Shown piece by piece: positions 8,038 through 17,710 of a DNA stretch of 57,650 nucleotides. The first letter of the stretch is position 1. Each line of letters starts with the position of its first letter. Source of the stretch: SHAN690 sp041391765 (GTDB lineage: Bacteria > Bacteroidota > Bacteroidia > Flavobacteriales_G > Salibacteraceae); NCBI GenBank assembly GCA_041391765.1, contig JAWKNJ010000038.1, forward strand, positions 1 through 57,650, written 5' to 3'. Made by a program: the position numbers and the translations under genes. The notes under the pieces are model-generated. The model had not been told where the DNA came from. It did not search any database and was given only the letters and a program-made list of their open reading frames with translations.

Positions 8038-9243
8038 GTGAAAGTGGCTATAATAGGAGGTGGTGCAGCTGGGTTCTTCACAGCCATCTCAGCCAAGGCC
8101 CATCATCCTGAGGCGGATGTTCACCTTTTAGAACGGTCTAACAAGCTGTTAGCCAAGGTGAAGGTGAGCGGAGGCGGGCGCTGCAACGTCACGCACAATC
8201 AGCTCAATAATCGCCTACTCTCGCAATATTATCCAAGAGGCGAAAAGTTCTTGCGTATCGCCTTTGAACAATTCAGCGTCTCGGATACCGTCCAATGGTT
8301 TGAGTCGAGAGGCGTTCAACTGAAAACCGAAGCGGACAATCGGATGTTTCCAGTCACCAATGACTCACAGACCATCATCGACTCATTGACATCTGAAGCT
8401 CGAGGGCAGGGAACCCGAGTCAGACTACAAACGCCCGTATCTACCATTTACCGTAAGTCGGAGGGATTCTCATTGAGTATCGGAGCCGGATCAGAGCATT
8501 TTGACAAAGTCATCATAGCCACAGGAGGCAGCCCCAAGCGCGAAGGACTCCAATGGTTGGCTGAGCTCGGACATGAAATCGTTGACCCGGTTCCTTCGCT
8601 TTTCACCTTCAACATGCCTAAAAATCCAATTACCCATTTGATGGGGGTCAGTGTGCCCAATGCACAGATCAGGATTGTTGGCTCAAAACTATCTGCAACA
8701 GGCCCATTGCTCATCACGCACTGGGGAATAAGTGGACCGGCCGTACTGAAAACATCTGCCTATGGCGCTCGCGAACTGGCTCAGTTAAACTACAACTTCA
8801 AATGCGCAATCAATTGGCTGGGTGGAACAAAAGAGCATTTGGTTCGTTCAGAAATCGAAGAACTGTTGCCTGACATCGGCAAGCGTAAAATCACCAATCG
8901 CAATCCATTTGAGTTGCCCAGTCGACTTTGGGATTACTTCCTGAACAGAGCTGAGGTGGACTCAGAAAAACCATGGAATGAAATAGGAAAGAAATCGCTC
9001 AACAAGCTTATTAATACTTTGGTGAATGACGAATACGAAGTAAAAGGCAAAACCACGTTTAAAGAAGAGTTTGTTACTGCGGGTGGCGTCTCGCTAGACG
9101 ACATTGATCCCGAAACAATGCAAAGCAAGGTAGTTCCCGGTCTTTACTTCGCAGGAGAGGTGATGGACATCGATGGCGTAACCGGTGGATTCAACTTTCA
9201 GGCAGCTTGGACTACGGGTTTCATTGCGGGGAAGCTGACATGA
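8038..9243 (+). CDS. HI0933/YhiN-family FAD-dependent oxidoreductase
   Basis: A 401-residue flavoprotein with an N-terminal Rossmann fold, IIGGGAAGFFTAI at residues 5-17. The family motif KVSGGGRCNVTH is near residue 45, and the C-terminal FAD segment is GLYFAGEVMDIDGVTGGFNF. HI0933/YhiN proteins bind FAD, but their natural substrates are not established. The start is GTG at 8038, directly at the Rossmann strand, and no better in-frame ATG lies nearby. It stands alone between ytxJ, transcribed divergently, and the LiaF-like operon. Confidence 0.93.
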   Translation: MKVAIIGGGAAGFFTAISAKAHHPEADVHLLERSNKLLAKVKVSGGGRCNVTHNQLNNRLLSQYYPRGEKFLRIAFEQFSVSDTVQWFESRGVQLKTEADNRMFPVTNDSQTIIDSLTSEARGQGTRVRLQTPVSTIYRKSEGFSLSIGAGSEHFDKVIIATGGSPKREGLQWLAELGHEIVDPVPSLFTFNMPKNPITHLMGVSVPNAQIRIVGSKLSATGPLLITHWGISGPAVLKTSAYGARELAQLNYNFKCAINWLGGTKEHLVRSEIEELLPDIGKRKITNRNPFELPSRLWDYFLNRAEVDSEKPWNEIGKKSLNKLINTLVNDEYEVKGKTTFKEEFVTAGGVSLDDIDPETMQSKVVPGLYFAGEVMDIDGVTGGFNFQAAWTTGFIAGKLT

Positions 9244-9393
9244 AGCAAACCAAAGCTCAAATTCACTTTCGGAATGCCCTGAATTTGAGATTGAATTTGC
9301 GCTTCCCCTCCGTTCACCGCCCGAATTTTTCCATTCACCGACAATGCCTTGGACAACCATCGAATCCTGCTTTTCTTCGCCAATGACTGCGAA

Positions 9394-9401
9394 TACATTT
9401 G
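9394..9401 (+). promoter_or_regulatory. Candidate -7 box of the LiaF-like/LytSR operon
   Basis: TACATTTG matches TAnnTTTG exactly and lies 16 bases before the ATG at 9417. It predicts a very short leader and argues against the in-frame TTG at 9399 as the start. No obvious -33 TTG was found at standard spacing. Confidence 0.4.
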
Positions 9402-9416
9402 GTCAAAATTTCGATC

Positions 9417-10223
9417 ATGGAAGATCAAAACATCAACGACAGAAGAGAAGCACGCAGGAAGCAGTGGGAAGAAAGGTGTGAACAAAACGCACCACGGAGG
9501 AGAAGAAAAAGAGCCCTGTTTGGACTCACAATTGTATTGTTCGGAACATGGTGGCTCTTGAGGCGAATGGATGTGGAAGTTGTTCCAAGCTGGGCGCTAA
9601 CCTGGCCGGTGCTCCTGATGGCCATCGGTGTGATCAACCTGATCGGGCATGGCTTTAGAAACGTGGGTGGGTATATCATGGTTATTGTAGGCGCTGTATT
9701 CTTTGCACGCTACCAATATGATATTCCCATCAACGTGGAGCCATACATCTGGCCTGCAGTGGTAATCCTAATTGGCTTGGTGATTTTATTTAAGCCAAAC
9801 GGACATCACCACCGGCATTGGAAAAAAAAAAGATGGGGTACGCGGCAGGATGAGTTTCAAATAGAAAACTCACATACGGACGATTCTGACTCCTTAGATG
9901 CTGTGGTGCTGATGGGGGGTGTTCATAAGGATATCATATCCAAGAATTTTAAAGGAGGTGAAGTAACCTGTATCATGGGTGGGGCTGAGCTTTATTTCAG
10001 CAAAGCGGACATGGAAAGCAAGGCGACCATCGACATCACCTGCATCATGGGTGGATTGAAAATCGTTGTCCCTCAAAACTGGAACGTAATGGTGAATACC
10101 ACCAACATCCTGGGCGGGGTTGATGATAAACGCAGAGAAAGTTTTGTTGCTTCTGAAGACACTAAAACGCTCCTCATAACCGGAACGGTTGTCATGGGGG
10201 GAATCGACATACAATCCTATTAA
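9417..10223 (+). CDS. LiaF-like membrane protein (DUF5668 type)
   Basis: A 268-residue protein. A basic N-terminus is followed by four membrane segments (about residues 32-150), including WALTWPVLLMAIGVINL and YIWPAVVILIGLVILF. A histidine/lysine-rich linker leads to a soluble C-terminal domain built around repeated MGG turns (VVLMGGVHKDI, CIMGGAELYF, CIMGGLKIVV, VVMGGIDI). This matches LiaF-type proteins, which modulate cell-envelope stress kinases. It is followed by DUF4288 and a LytS/LytTR pair in the same direction with short gaps, supporting a four-gene envelope-sensing operon. Confidence 0.85.
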   Translation: MEDQNINDRREARRKQWEERCEQNAPRRRRKRALFGLTIVLFGTWWLLRRMDVEVVPSWALTWPVLLMAIGVINLIGHGFRNVGGYIMVIVGAVFFARYQYDIPINVEPYIWPAVVILIGLVILFKPNGHHHRHWKKKRWGTRQDEFQIENSHTDDSDSLDAVVLMGGVHKDIISKNFKGGEVTCIMGGAELYFSKADMESKATIDITCIMGGLKIVVPQNWNVMVNTTNILGGVDDKRRESFVASEDTKTLLITGTVVMGGIDIQSY

Positions 10224-10245
10224 CACACCACACACCTAAACACAC

Positions 10246-10587
10246 ATGAACTGGTACATATCCAAACTCGTTTTTCGAATCAGACAATCTGGCGAGGGCA
10301 GGGCGCAGTTTGACGAACAATGGAGATTAATCAACGCGGTAGGAATAAACGATGCCATCGAAAAAGCTGAATTGATCGGAGCGGCAGAATCGGAAGTGAT
10401 CACGCGTAGTGATGGAGCTTCTGTTGGATGGGAATTTGTTGCTATTACAGACCTGTTTCCATTCACTCCGAATCAGCATGGCAACGAGGTTTATTCGCGC
10501 ATCGAACAACCGGATAACGAGCACTTGTACCTGCGCTCTGTAGAGGAGAAGGCAAAAAGATACAATTCAGCAAAGGCAAGCGCTTGA
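10246..10587 (+). CDS. DUF4288 domain protein
   Basis: A 113-residue soluble protein beginning MNWYISKLVFRI, the typical opening of DUF4288. Conserved tryptophan and phenylalanine positions recur in GWEFVAITDLFPF. The family is uncharacterised. It lies 22 bases after the LiaF-like gene and 8 bases before the ATG of the second histidine kinase, so it is probably co-transcribed with a signalling unit. Confidence 0.8.
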   Translation: MNWYISKLVFRIRQSGEGRAQFDEQWRLINAVGINDAIEKAELIGAAESEVITRSDGASVGWEFVAITDLFPFTPNQHGNEVYSRIEQPDNEHLYLRSVEEKAKRYNSAKASA

Positions 10588-10595
10588 GTCCGCGC

Positions 10596-11592
10596 ATGTT
10601 GACATACCGTGTCGATTGGTGGCTTGCGCTTGGCGGCAGCTTTGGGCTGTGTTCTACATGTTCATGCCGCGGAGGTCTTCGACCTGAGCTGGCATAAAAG
10701 CATCGTTAAGAGAAAGCCTCGGTACTTGCACGGTTTGCTCTTTCATGCTTGCCCTCAACGGCCTTCGCTTTTACCGCGAGCTCCAGATCGGATGATTTTC
10801 CTTGGTCACCACAGCAAGTTTATTATCGGCCATGGTGGTGACGTTTTGTTGGATCGCTTATTTGTGAGCTACATCTTTGACTCACCGGAGAATATTGTGT
10901 TCCTGAACAAAGCTGTTTTCCATGGAGGTTTTTGCGTTTCTGGCGAATGCAGCAGCCATCGGCTTAAGTGCAATGGAATGAAATAAAAGAACAGTCAGAA
11001 CTGCAGACGTCAGGAAGAAACGCCCGGCTTGCCAAGGGAAGCAGAACTCTTAAAGCTCAGGCATCAGCTGCAGCCACACTTTTATTCAACAGCCTGAGAT
11101 TCAATTAATTGCCTGATCAACAGCCAGCCGCAGGGGCAGAAAAATGGTGCAACTCCAGCTCTTTTCTGCGAGGAACGATACGCTGATGATCAGATGCTAA
11201 CCCCATTATCCCAGGTAGAAACATCGATCTCTGCCTGCAAATCGAGAAGGTGAGGTTCGGCCTGACCTTTCAAAACGGGGTGGGACTGAATGCGGCAGCC
11301 TCTTCTAACATCCCACCCTTGCTGCTTCAACCATTGATGGAGAATGCCATTAAGTTTGGCCTTTACGGCACACCGGAAACGTGCTGATCTCGCTCAAAGC
11401 GCACATGGACAGTACCACACACTGAAAATTCAAGTCGCAATCCGGTGGATGACGAAGTAGAAACTCAAATCGGAACAGGGTTCGGGCTTTCATCAATCAA
11501 ACTTTATCTCGCGTATTTTTGGGCGCAACGATTTGCTGCAAACGGAAAAAGGAAAAACAGAATTTATGGCTACTCTAATCCCGCAACAGTGA
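10596..11592 (+). pseudogene. Second LytS-like histidine kinase, multiply frameshifted
   Basis: No single frame covers this stretch, but joining frames gives a LytS-type kinase. It starts MLTYRVDWWLALGG after an ATG at 10596. The H-box region appears as LLKLRHQLQPHF near 11,050. The N box appears as IPPLLLQPLMENAIKFGLYG near 11,310, with a small correction. The end reads LQTEKGKTEFMATLIPQQ before TGA at 11590-11592. Many one-base shifts are needed, several in runs of A or C. The stop overlaps the next gene's GTG start (GTGA). Either the kinase is decayed or this part of the sequence is poor. I favour the latter because the same patch continues into neighbouring genes. Confidence 0.75.
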
Positions 11593-12312
11593 TCAAGGCC
11601 ATAGTGTTGACGATGAGCCGTTGTACAGAACCATTGTGAAGGAATACCTGATATCCACAGTGGAATTGAAATGCCTTGCAGAATGTAGCGATGGCTTTCA
11701 GGGTGTGAAGGCGATCAGCGAACACAATCCCGATCTGGTGTTTCTGGATGTGCAAATGCCCAAGATCAATGGGTTAAATGCTGGAGCTTCTGGATGAGAT
11801 TCCCTCTGTGATTTTCACTACAGCCTTCGAGGAATATGCCATCAAAGCGTTTGAGGCCAACGCAGTCGATTATCTTTTGAAGCCATTCAGCCAGGAGCGT
11901 TTCAATGAAGCAATTACTCGTTTTCAAGCACGTTCAACGAATCAAGGAGCTGAAATCGAACGACTGGTCTCCTCGCAACCAACGAATCGCATTGTGTTGC
12001 GAGATGCTGGTAAGATCCAAGATCATTCCGCTCAAAGACTTGCATTACCTGGTAGCGGATGACGACTATGTGAAGCTACACACCTCCGATGGTTCTTACA
12101 TGCGAAAAATCACGCTTACTCATTATGAAAACCGCCTACCGGAAGATCAGTTTGTGCGCATTCACCGATCTTATTTGGTAAACGTGGCACAAATCACAGG
12201 TATTGAACCCTATGAGAAAACCAGTCACGTTGCGAAACTCAAAACAGGGGAGAAGCTTCAGGTGAGTAAGGCTGGGTATCAGCGGTTGAAAGAGGTACTG
12301 GGAATTTGGTTA
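11589..12312 (+). pseudogene. Second LytTR response regulator, frameshifted
   Basis: Frames join to give a complete LytTR regulator. The receiver begins VIKAIV and regains frame as DDEPLYRTIVKEYL. The phospho-acceptor region is PDLVFLDVQMP, the lysine segment is VDYLLKPFSQERF, and the LytTR domain includes QFVRIHRSYLVNVAQITGIE. At least three shifts are needed, near 11,605, 11,775 and 12,015. Its GTG start overlaps the kinase stop. It is the partner of the kinase just upstream and a paralogue of the intact regulator at 65-820. Confidence 0.8.
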
Positions 12313-13133
12313 AGACCAACCAATTCCGTTCTTCTCTATCTTAATTATCCGGCTTTTGTAAAGTCCTCAACCGCTTTTTTAAGGTCTTTTTGCTCATGCC
12401 AAGCGCCTTGGCGCGAGTTTCCGTCAGGATCACTCTTATCCGTAAGCGCTAGAAAGCCTTTGTTGTTTCGAGCGCTTGAATTAGTTCTCTTGAAGCCTCA
12501 TCCACGTGTGCAAAGCCCGGCTTTGAAGCAAGATGTCTAGCTTACCGTCTTCCCGAACTTGATTGATATAGCCCTTTGCTTTGTCCGACTTCTAGCGATT
12601 GATATAGTTGATTTGTGGTAAATCATGCCTACGTATTCCTCGTTTACAATCACTCATGCAGCCCTGTTCTTGACCAAACAATGAGATCCAACTTTCGTCA
12701 TTTGGCTCTAAATCAACTGGTTGATTGCTCAACCTCCTCAAAGGTTAGCAGTGGCTACCATCCGTTCGGTAAGCTTGTCTTCGTAAACCCAAACCAGATA
12801 CTTGCTTCCGATGCGCATGGGTGTATTCTGATTCTTCTTGGGGACTAGCAAGTCCTTCATGATGCCGATTTCCAAAAAGGCTCCGATGGGTGAAACATCT
12901 TTACATTCCAACACCGCGAATTGATTGACCGTTGCCAATGGTTGGAGTGTTGTAGAGATAGGTCGGCCCTCTGAGTCGTTATATACAAACACACGTATGC
13001 TTTGCCCGATTTCGTATGAATCAGGCACGTATCGATTCGGAAGCAAGACCTCGTTGTCCTCCTCATCGTGCAAAAAAAGACCGATCTTGGAAGATCGGCC
13101 GATAATAAGTTCGTTATAGTCGCCCAGTTTCAC
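12310..13133 (-). pseudogene. cvfB: CvfB-like S1 RNA-binding protein, 3' half frameshifted
   Basis: The first 131 codons (13133 down to 12738) form a clean frame for the S1-like domains of CvfB, opening MKLGDYNELIIGRSSKIGLF. Downstream the reading continues only across frames. KGYINQVREDGKLDI appears near 12,570, then DEASRELIQALETTKAF near 12,460, then ALGMSKKTLKKA of the winged-helix C-terminus near 12,390. An ending of the IKIEKNGIGWS type stops at 12310-12312. The total fits the roughly 280 residues expected. CvfB binds RNA and influences expression of envelope and virulence genes. The clean 5' half beside a broken 3' half argues for a local sequencing problem. Confidence 0.8.
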
Positions 13134-13187
13134 ACCGCGAAGCTAGGCAAAGTGTACAACGGAATAAGCATCTTTGGGCCAATTATC

Positions 13188-13604
13188 ATGGGAAGACCAA
13201 TAGCCTTGAAAGTTCTTTTCGTTTCACTGTTGGCGATCGGTTGCCGACCAGTGGACCCCTGCCTCAACGGAGATGAGTTTAACGTTCGGCTCGGTGACAC
13301 ACTTGTCATCACTGCATGTTCAAAGAATGCTGAAATGTACAATTGGCTTGTTGACCGGGCGGAACCTAACCTTTTCCTTGACGATCCTCTTCCATTTTAC
13401 AATCACTACGTGGACAGTGGAGGAACGGCATGTGACAGATACATTAGAATCTATTTCCACGACACTGGTGATCACCTGATTTCATTGGACTTCGCAAAAC
13501 TCAGACGGAAACAGAAATGCGATGACGAACTAGAGTTTCCTCTGGACAAGTCGGAGCGCGCAAGCGTTCGAGTGCATGTGAAAGACACAAATGTCCTTCG
13601 CTAA
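13188..13604 (+). CDS. Small predicted lipoprotein, unknown function
   Basis: A 138-residue protein starting at ATG 13188 with a short lipoprotein signal: the basic start MGRPIALK, then VLFVSLLAIGC with the lipobox cysteine. The mature part has further cysteines (CSKNA, TACDRY, KQKCDD) and reads like a small extracellular beta domain with the segment NVRLGDTLVITACSKNAE. No family was recognised. It is divergent from cvfB and followed in the same direction by a second lipoprotein and a T9SS protein. Confidence 0.6.
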   Translation: MGRPIALKVLFVSLLAIGCRPVDPCLNGDEFNVRLGDTLVITACSKNAEMYNWLVDRAEPNLFLDDPLPFYNHYVDSGGTACDRYIRIYFHDTGDHLISLDFAKLRRKQKCDDELEFPLDKSERASVRVHVKDTNVLR

Positions 13605-13677
13605 AAGTTTAAATAGGAATTCTAGCCCGACAATGATTTTTTAAGTAAAACTAATATCCAAAGGATACTTTCGCTCA

Positions 13678-14133
13678 ATGAGCAAAATAGGCTATGTTTT
13701 ATGGTTATTGTTAATACTCAGTGCAGCATGTCATCGGAAAGCAACGAAGACGGCTGCACCAATTGAGACTGCAACAACGAAGGTTGTATCGAGTGATGTG
13801 GATGCTGAAGATGAGGCTCTCATGAAGAAAGGGCCAGAACAGCCTGAACAAGTCGATCCGATTATTGTACTTGTTTGTCAATTCATCGCACCCTTAGAAA
13901 ATGAACAGGTTGAATCCAAGATAGAAGACTGTCAGAATAAATCGTGTCGGGCAAAAGTTAAAGTGATTTCGGTAGTTCAAGACAACACGAGCTTCAATGG
14001 AACATTTGGTCCTGGAGACAACATCGCCCTGGGATTTGATCAAAGCTATGATCTCGCAGCCGGTGATTATTTTGAAGCTCATGTTTATGGTGAAACCTGG
14101 GATTATAGAGTGAAACAATACGAGAAAAGATGA
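13678..14133 (+). CDS. Small predicted lipoprotein, unknown function
   Basis: A 151-residue protein with a lipoprotein signal (VLWLLLILSAAC), a threonine/alanine/glutamate-rich linker, and a C-terminal domain containing VESKIEDCQNKSCRAKVKVI and the ending FEAHVYGETWDYRVKQYE. The two close cysteines may form a disulphide. The fold resembles small OB-like or NTF2-like exported domains, but this is not certain. Its stop overlaps the start of the following T9SS protein (ATGA), so the two are translationally coupled and may work together at the cell surface. Confidence 0.65.
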   Translation: MSKIGYVLWLLLILSAACHRKATKTAAPIETATTKVVSSDVDAEDEALMKKGPEQPEQVDPIIVLVCQFIAPLENEQVESKIEDCQNKSCRAKVKVISVVQDNTSFNGTFGPGDNIALGFDQSYDLAAGDYFEAHVYGETWDYRVKQYEKR

Positions 14134-16853
14134 GAAGGAACAGTGCTGTTATTGGAGTGTCTATAGCCGCCATCATTGGCCTGGCTCTCATTAATGAATT
14201 AAGCGTAAAACAAGAACAAGGGGAATTGGAAAGCTCTTCACCTGAAGGACGGGCAGATTACGAATTGATGCGTCTTGCCGACCCTGCCACAGGACAGCTG
14301 CCGCCAAACATTCGAATGCGCGAACTGGCCTTTGCTTCAACGCTACCGGTTAAGAGTGCTTTTTCACGAGGAACCGAAATGAAATTGGATCTAAACTCTG
14401 TTGGACCATATAATGTTGGTGGAAGAACAAGAGCCTTCGCTATTGATATCGCGAACCCAAACATTTACCTAGCTGGCGGAGTGTCCGGGGGTATGTGGCG
14501 TTCGGAAAATGCCGGTCAGTCATGGGTAAGAGTGACGCTACCTGAAACGCACGCGGCCGTTTCATGCGTAACTCAGGACACAAGATCTGCAAAAAACAAC
14601 ATCTGGTATTATGGATCAGGTGAAGTAGATGGCAACTCCGCATCAAAAAGCTACAGCGCTTGGTACAGAGGTTCAGGCATCTACAAGTCTACCGATAACG
14701 GAAAAACTTGGTCTCATTTAGCGAGCACATCTGCTCCAGCTCAGAAAACTTCTGACTGGGACGCTGTTTTCAGAGTGGTTGTCGACCCGATTCGATTGGA
14801 CAGCGACATCGTTTTGGCGGCAATGAGCGAAGGTATTAAGCGAAGCAATGACGGTGGACAGACTTGGTCAACATCATTGAAAGCTGTCAAAGCTTCTTAC
14901 ACGGACATCTCAGTGACCTCGACCGGTGTGTTCTATGCTGTTGTGAGTTCAGATGGTGGCGGATCATTCAAAGGGATATGGAGATCAACGAATGGCCTCA
15001 ATTGGGTGAACATCACTCCAAATAGTTTTCCGGGAACACATACCAGAACATTGATCTCTATCTATAAGGGGAATGAAAACGTGCTGTACACGCTTAGCGA
15101 ATCACCCGGCAGTGGGACGATCGGAAACAGTCTTTGGAAATACACCTACGTTTCTGGCGATGGCTCAGGTGTTGGAGGTGTTTGGGAAAACAGGTCTAGC
15201 GGCCTTCCAAACCATGATTTGAATTTATATGGTGGTTACTGCCAGGTTCTTGGTGTAAAGCCCGACAATGAAGATGTTGTATTCGTAGGAGGCACCAATC
15301 TTTATCGATCCACCAATGGTTTTGCGGACACATTAGCCACAGTGCATGTGGGAGGATACAAGATCGCTTGGGATGAAAATTTCAATTACCGAACCGGTAT
15401 TCACTATCCGGATCAGCAGGGCCTGACTTTTCACCCCTATGACCCGAACATTTTAGTGTCTACCACGGACGGAGGAATTCATCGCACAGACAAGTGTGGT
15501 GACTCAACTTTCACTTGGGTTTCATTGAGTAATGGCTACGTGGTTTCGCAATTCTATGGGATCGGCATTGACCATGGAACGAGTGGAAGTACCGAGATCA
15601 TGGGTGGACTGCAGGATAGAGGGACGTTTTGGGTTGGTGCAGCCAACCCAACTACACCTTGGGTGTCCGTTCGCGGTTCAGATGGCGCTTATGTGTGGAT
15701 CGAAGACGGTGGAGCTCATCATTATTCAAGCACACAGTATGCCAACGTTCGAAGAGCTAGCATTGACGCGAATGGCGAATTAGATACTTGGAAAAGACTA
15801 ATACCTGAGGAATGGGGAGGAGGTGCTGGTAATGGATGGTTATTTGTTCACCCATTTGCTATTGATCCTGCTGATAACACGATTATGTATTTACCGCGAT
15901 ATGACAAGATTTGGCGAAATGATGACCTTCCGGCTGCAGACAATGATGACCTGACAGCTTGGGAACAAATCGGAACAGCAAGTGGAACCATCACTGCCAT
16001 TGCCGCCAGTCAAAATCCCCAAGGCGTGGTTTATACGGGAACTTCAAATGGCAGAATATACAAGACCACAAATGCGCATACGTCTAGTGTTGGCACAACA
16101 GACTTGGTGACCAATAACATAAAAACCGGACAATACACTTCTTGCATCGCCATTGACCCGAATGATGCCGATCGAGTAGTCGCAGTGTTTTCTAACTATA
16201 ACATCATTAGTCTTTGGTACTCAGAGGACGGGGGAGCAAATTGGGAGTCAATCGAAGGTAACCTAACCGGAACCACGGACGCAGGTGTGCCTGAACAACT
16301 GTATTACATCAGCGATGGCCCATCCATGCGTTGGTTCAAGTTCGCAAACACAGATAAGGGATATGTTTACCTCCTCGGAACCAGCATAGGTGTTTTCTCA
16401 ACGCTGGAATTGAACGGAGACAGCACCATTTGGGTTCAAGAAGGTGCACAAACCGTTGGCAATGTGGTCGTTGACATGCTCGAATATCGGGCAATTGACC
16501 AGTGGCTTGTTGTGGGTACACACGGAAATGGCATTTACACGGGAAACATTGAAATGACGATAACGGAAGATTCCGTCATTGATACGACATCCACTGTCGT
16601 TGCACCATTGACTGGTTCATGTTTTGATTTTTATCCAAACCCTGCCAAAAACAGCATCCATCTGAGTTTGAAACAACTGAATGGATCGGAGCGATTCTCC
16701 ATATTGGATGAGCAGGGGAGGCCTCTTCGTCATGAAATAATCAGAAGTTCAGAACAGGATATTGATTTGCAGCGGTTCCCAAATGGAGCCTATTTCATTC
16801 GATTTGAACAGGACCGAAAACCTGAATTTAGAAAGTTGATCATCAGGAGGTAA
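14130..16853 (+). CDS. Secreted sortilin-like beta-propeller protein with T9SS sorting domain
   Basis: A 907-residue exported protein. The N-terminal hydrophobic segment (residues 7-23) is followed by a large region with repeated BNR/sortilin-like turns: WRSENAGQSWVRV, KSTDNGKTWSHL, RSNDGGQTWSTS and YSEDGGANWESI. These define blades of one or more beta-propellers, as in VPS10/sortilin and glycosidase-like proteins. The last 80 residues are a type IX secretion sorting domain, starting at DFYPNPAKNSI, with RFPNGAYFIRF and ending KLIIRR. It is thus predicted to be delivered through the T9SS and attached or released at the surface. Its ligand is unknown. Confidence 0.9.
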   Translation: MRRNSAVIGVSIAAIIGLALINELSVKQEQGELESSSPEGRADYELMRLADPATGQLPPNIRMRELAFASTLPVKSAFSRGTEMKLDLNSVGPYNVGGRTRAFAIDIANPNIYLAGGVSGGMWRSENAGQSWVRVTLPETHAAVSCVTQDTRSAKNNIWYYGSGEVDGNSASKSYSAWYRGSGIYKSTDNGKTWSHLASTSAPAQKTSDWDAVFRVVVDPIRLDSDIVLAAMSEGIKRSNDGGQTWSTSLKAVKASYTDISVTSTGVFYAVVSSDGGGSFKGIWRSTNGLNWVNITPNSFPGTHTRTLISIYKGNENVLYTLSESPGSGTIGNSLWKYTYVSGDGSGVGGVWENRSSGLPNHDLNLYGGYCQVLGVKPDNEDVVFVGGTNLYRSTNGFADTLATVHVGGYKIAWDENFNYRTGIHYPDQQGLTFHPYDPNILVSTTDGGIHRTDKCGDSTFTWVSLSNGYVVSQFYGIGIDHGTSGSTEIMGGLQDRGTFWVGAANPTTPWVSVRGSDGAYVWIEDGGAHHYSSTQYANVRRASIDANGELDTWKRLIPEEWGGGAGNGWLFVHPFAIDPADNTIMYLPRYDKIWRNDDLPAADNDDLTAWEQIGTASGTITAIAASQNPQGVVYTGTSNGRIYKTTNAHTSSVGTTDLVTNNIKTGQYTSCIAIDPNDADRVVAVFSNYNIISLWYSEDGGANWESIEGNLTGTTDAGVPEQLYYISDGPSMRWFKFANTDKGYVYLLGTSIGVFSTLELNGDSTIWVQEGAQTVGNVVVDMLEYRAIDQWLVVGTHGNGIYTGNIEMTITEDSVIDTTSTVVAPLTGSCFDFYPNPAKNSIHLSLKQLNGSERFSILDEQGRPLRHEIIRSSEQDIDLQRFPNGAYFIRFEQDRKPEFRKLIIRR

Positions 16854-17706
16854 CGTCAACATGGCTTTTGCACAAGGTTCTTGTAATTGAATTGATCACT
16901 CGCGCATCCCAGAGCATCCGATAGTGCCCACTGCCTTCCAGGGCAATGAGCTTCGTGCGCGGAAGCTTATTCGCAAGTTCTTCGCTGTATTTAAACGGCA
17001 GCATCTTGTCCTTCTGATCATGGATGAGCAGCAGGTGTTGATAGCTGATGCATGCCGTCTTTTTCAACATGGTTATTTCATCCAGCGATTCACCAAGAAT
17101 TGACTCTGCTTTGCCAACCATTCCCTCGTATACACTGCCACTCAACTTCACCCTGTCTTTGTATTCCAGAAAAATGTCCTTTAAGTTCATAGGGGAGGTG
17201 AGGTAGACGAGCTGGTCGATTTCATAATTTTCTTTGGAAAGCGCATAGGAGCTGGTAATTGACCCGAACGAATGAGCCACCACAGAGAATGATGTAGAAG
17301 GATTAAAGTGCCTCAAAACAGCTCGCATGTGATTTGCCATCGTCATCAAGTTGGCACGCTTCTCTTCCGACAATCCGTGAGCTGGAGTATCGAAAGAAAC
17401 AACATGGAAGCCTTCCGCTACCAGCGCTTCACCGATGCCGGACAAACTAGCTGCGTTAGACTCCCAGCCGTGCACCAGAAACACGAGAGGACCTTGCTTA
17501 TCACCCAATTCATAATATTTTACGTTCCCATCGGGCGTGCTCAAGCTTTGCGGTGGATGCTCATCTAAAAATTCTTGTTCGTGCTTTCTAATCTTCAATT
17601 TCCTGGGGCGTTGAAAAATATTGAAGGCTTCATTCACCGCAAGCTCCGTGGAAATCATTGAAATTGCTTTGATGTAAATCGAGATTAGTTTGAGAATCGT
17701 TTTCAT
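16843..17706 (-). CDS. Alpha/beta hydrolase
   Basis: A 287-residue alpha/beta-hydrolase-fold protein. The oxyanion-hole region is LVFLVHGWESNA. The nucleophile elbow is VVAHSFGS with Ser146, and a C-terminal LEGSGHYRMLW supplies the catalytic histidine. An aspartate in LLIHDQKDKMLPF is the likely acid. The substrate is unknown. It overlaps the end of the convergent T9SS gene by 11 bases. A TetR-type operator sits 5 bases before its ATG, and the TetR regulator gene is immediately upstream, so it is probably repressed by that regulator. Confidence 0.9.
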   Translation of the reverse strand: MKTILKLISIYIKAISMISTELAVNEAFNIFQRPRKLKIRKHEQEFLDEHPPQSLSTPDGNVKYYELGDKQGPLVFLVHGWESNAASLSGIGEALVAEGFHVVSFDTPAHGLSEEKRANLMTMANHMRAVLRHFNPSTSFSVVAHSFGSITSSYALSKENYEIDQLVYLTSPMNLKDIFLEYKDRVKLSGSVYEGMVGKAESILGESLDEITMLKKTACISYQHLLLIHDQKDKMLPFKYSEELANKLPRTKLIALEGSGHYRMLWDARVINSITRTLCKSHVDVTS

Positions 17707-17710
17707 ATTA

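Noticed and set aside
10609..10986. 125-codon plus-strand frame with a possible signal peptide
   Set aside because: It lies inside the reconstructed second histidine kinase membrane region, and the flanking frames supply kinase motifs. It is an artefact of frameshifts.
11905..12540. 211-codon plus-strand frame called as one protein
   Set aside because: Only its first part is the LytTR domain. The rest reads antisense through the 3' half of cvfB.
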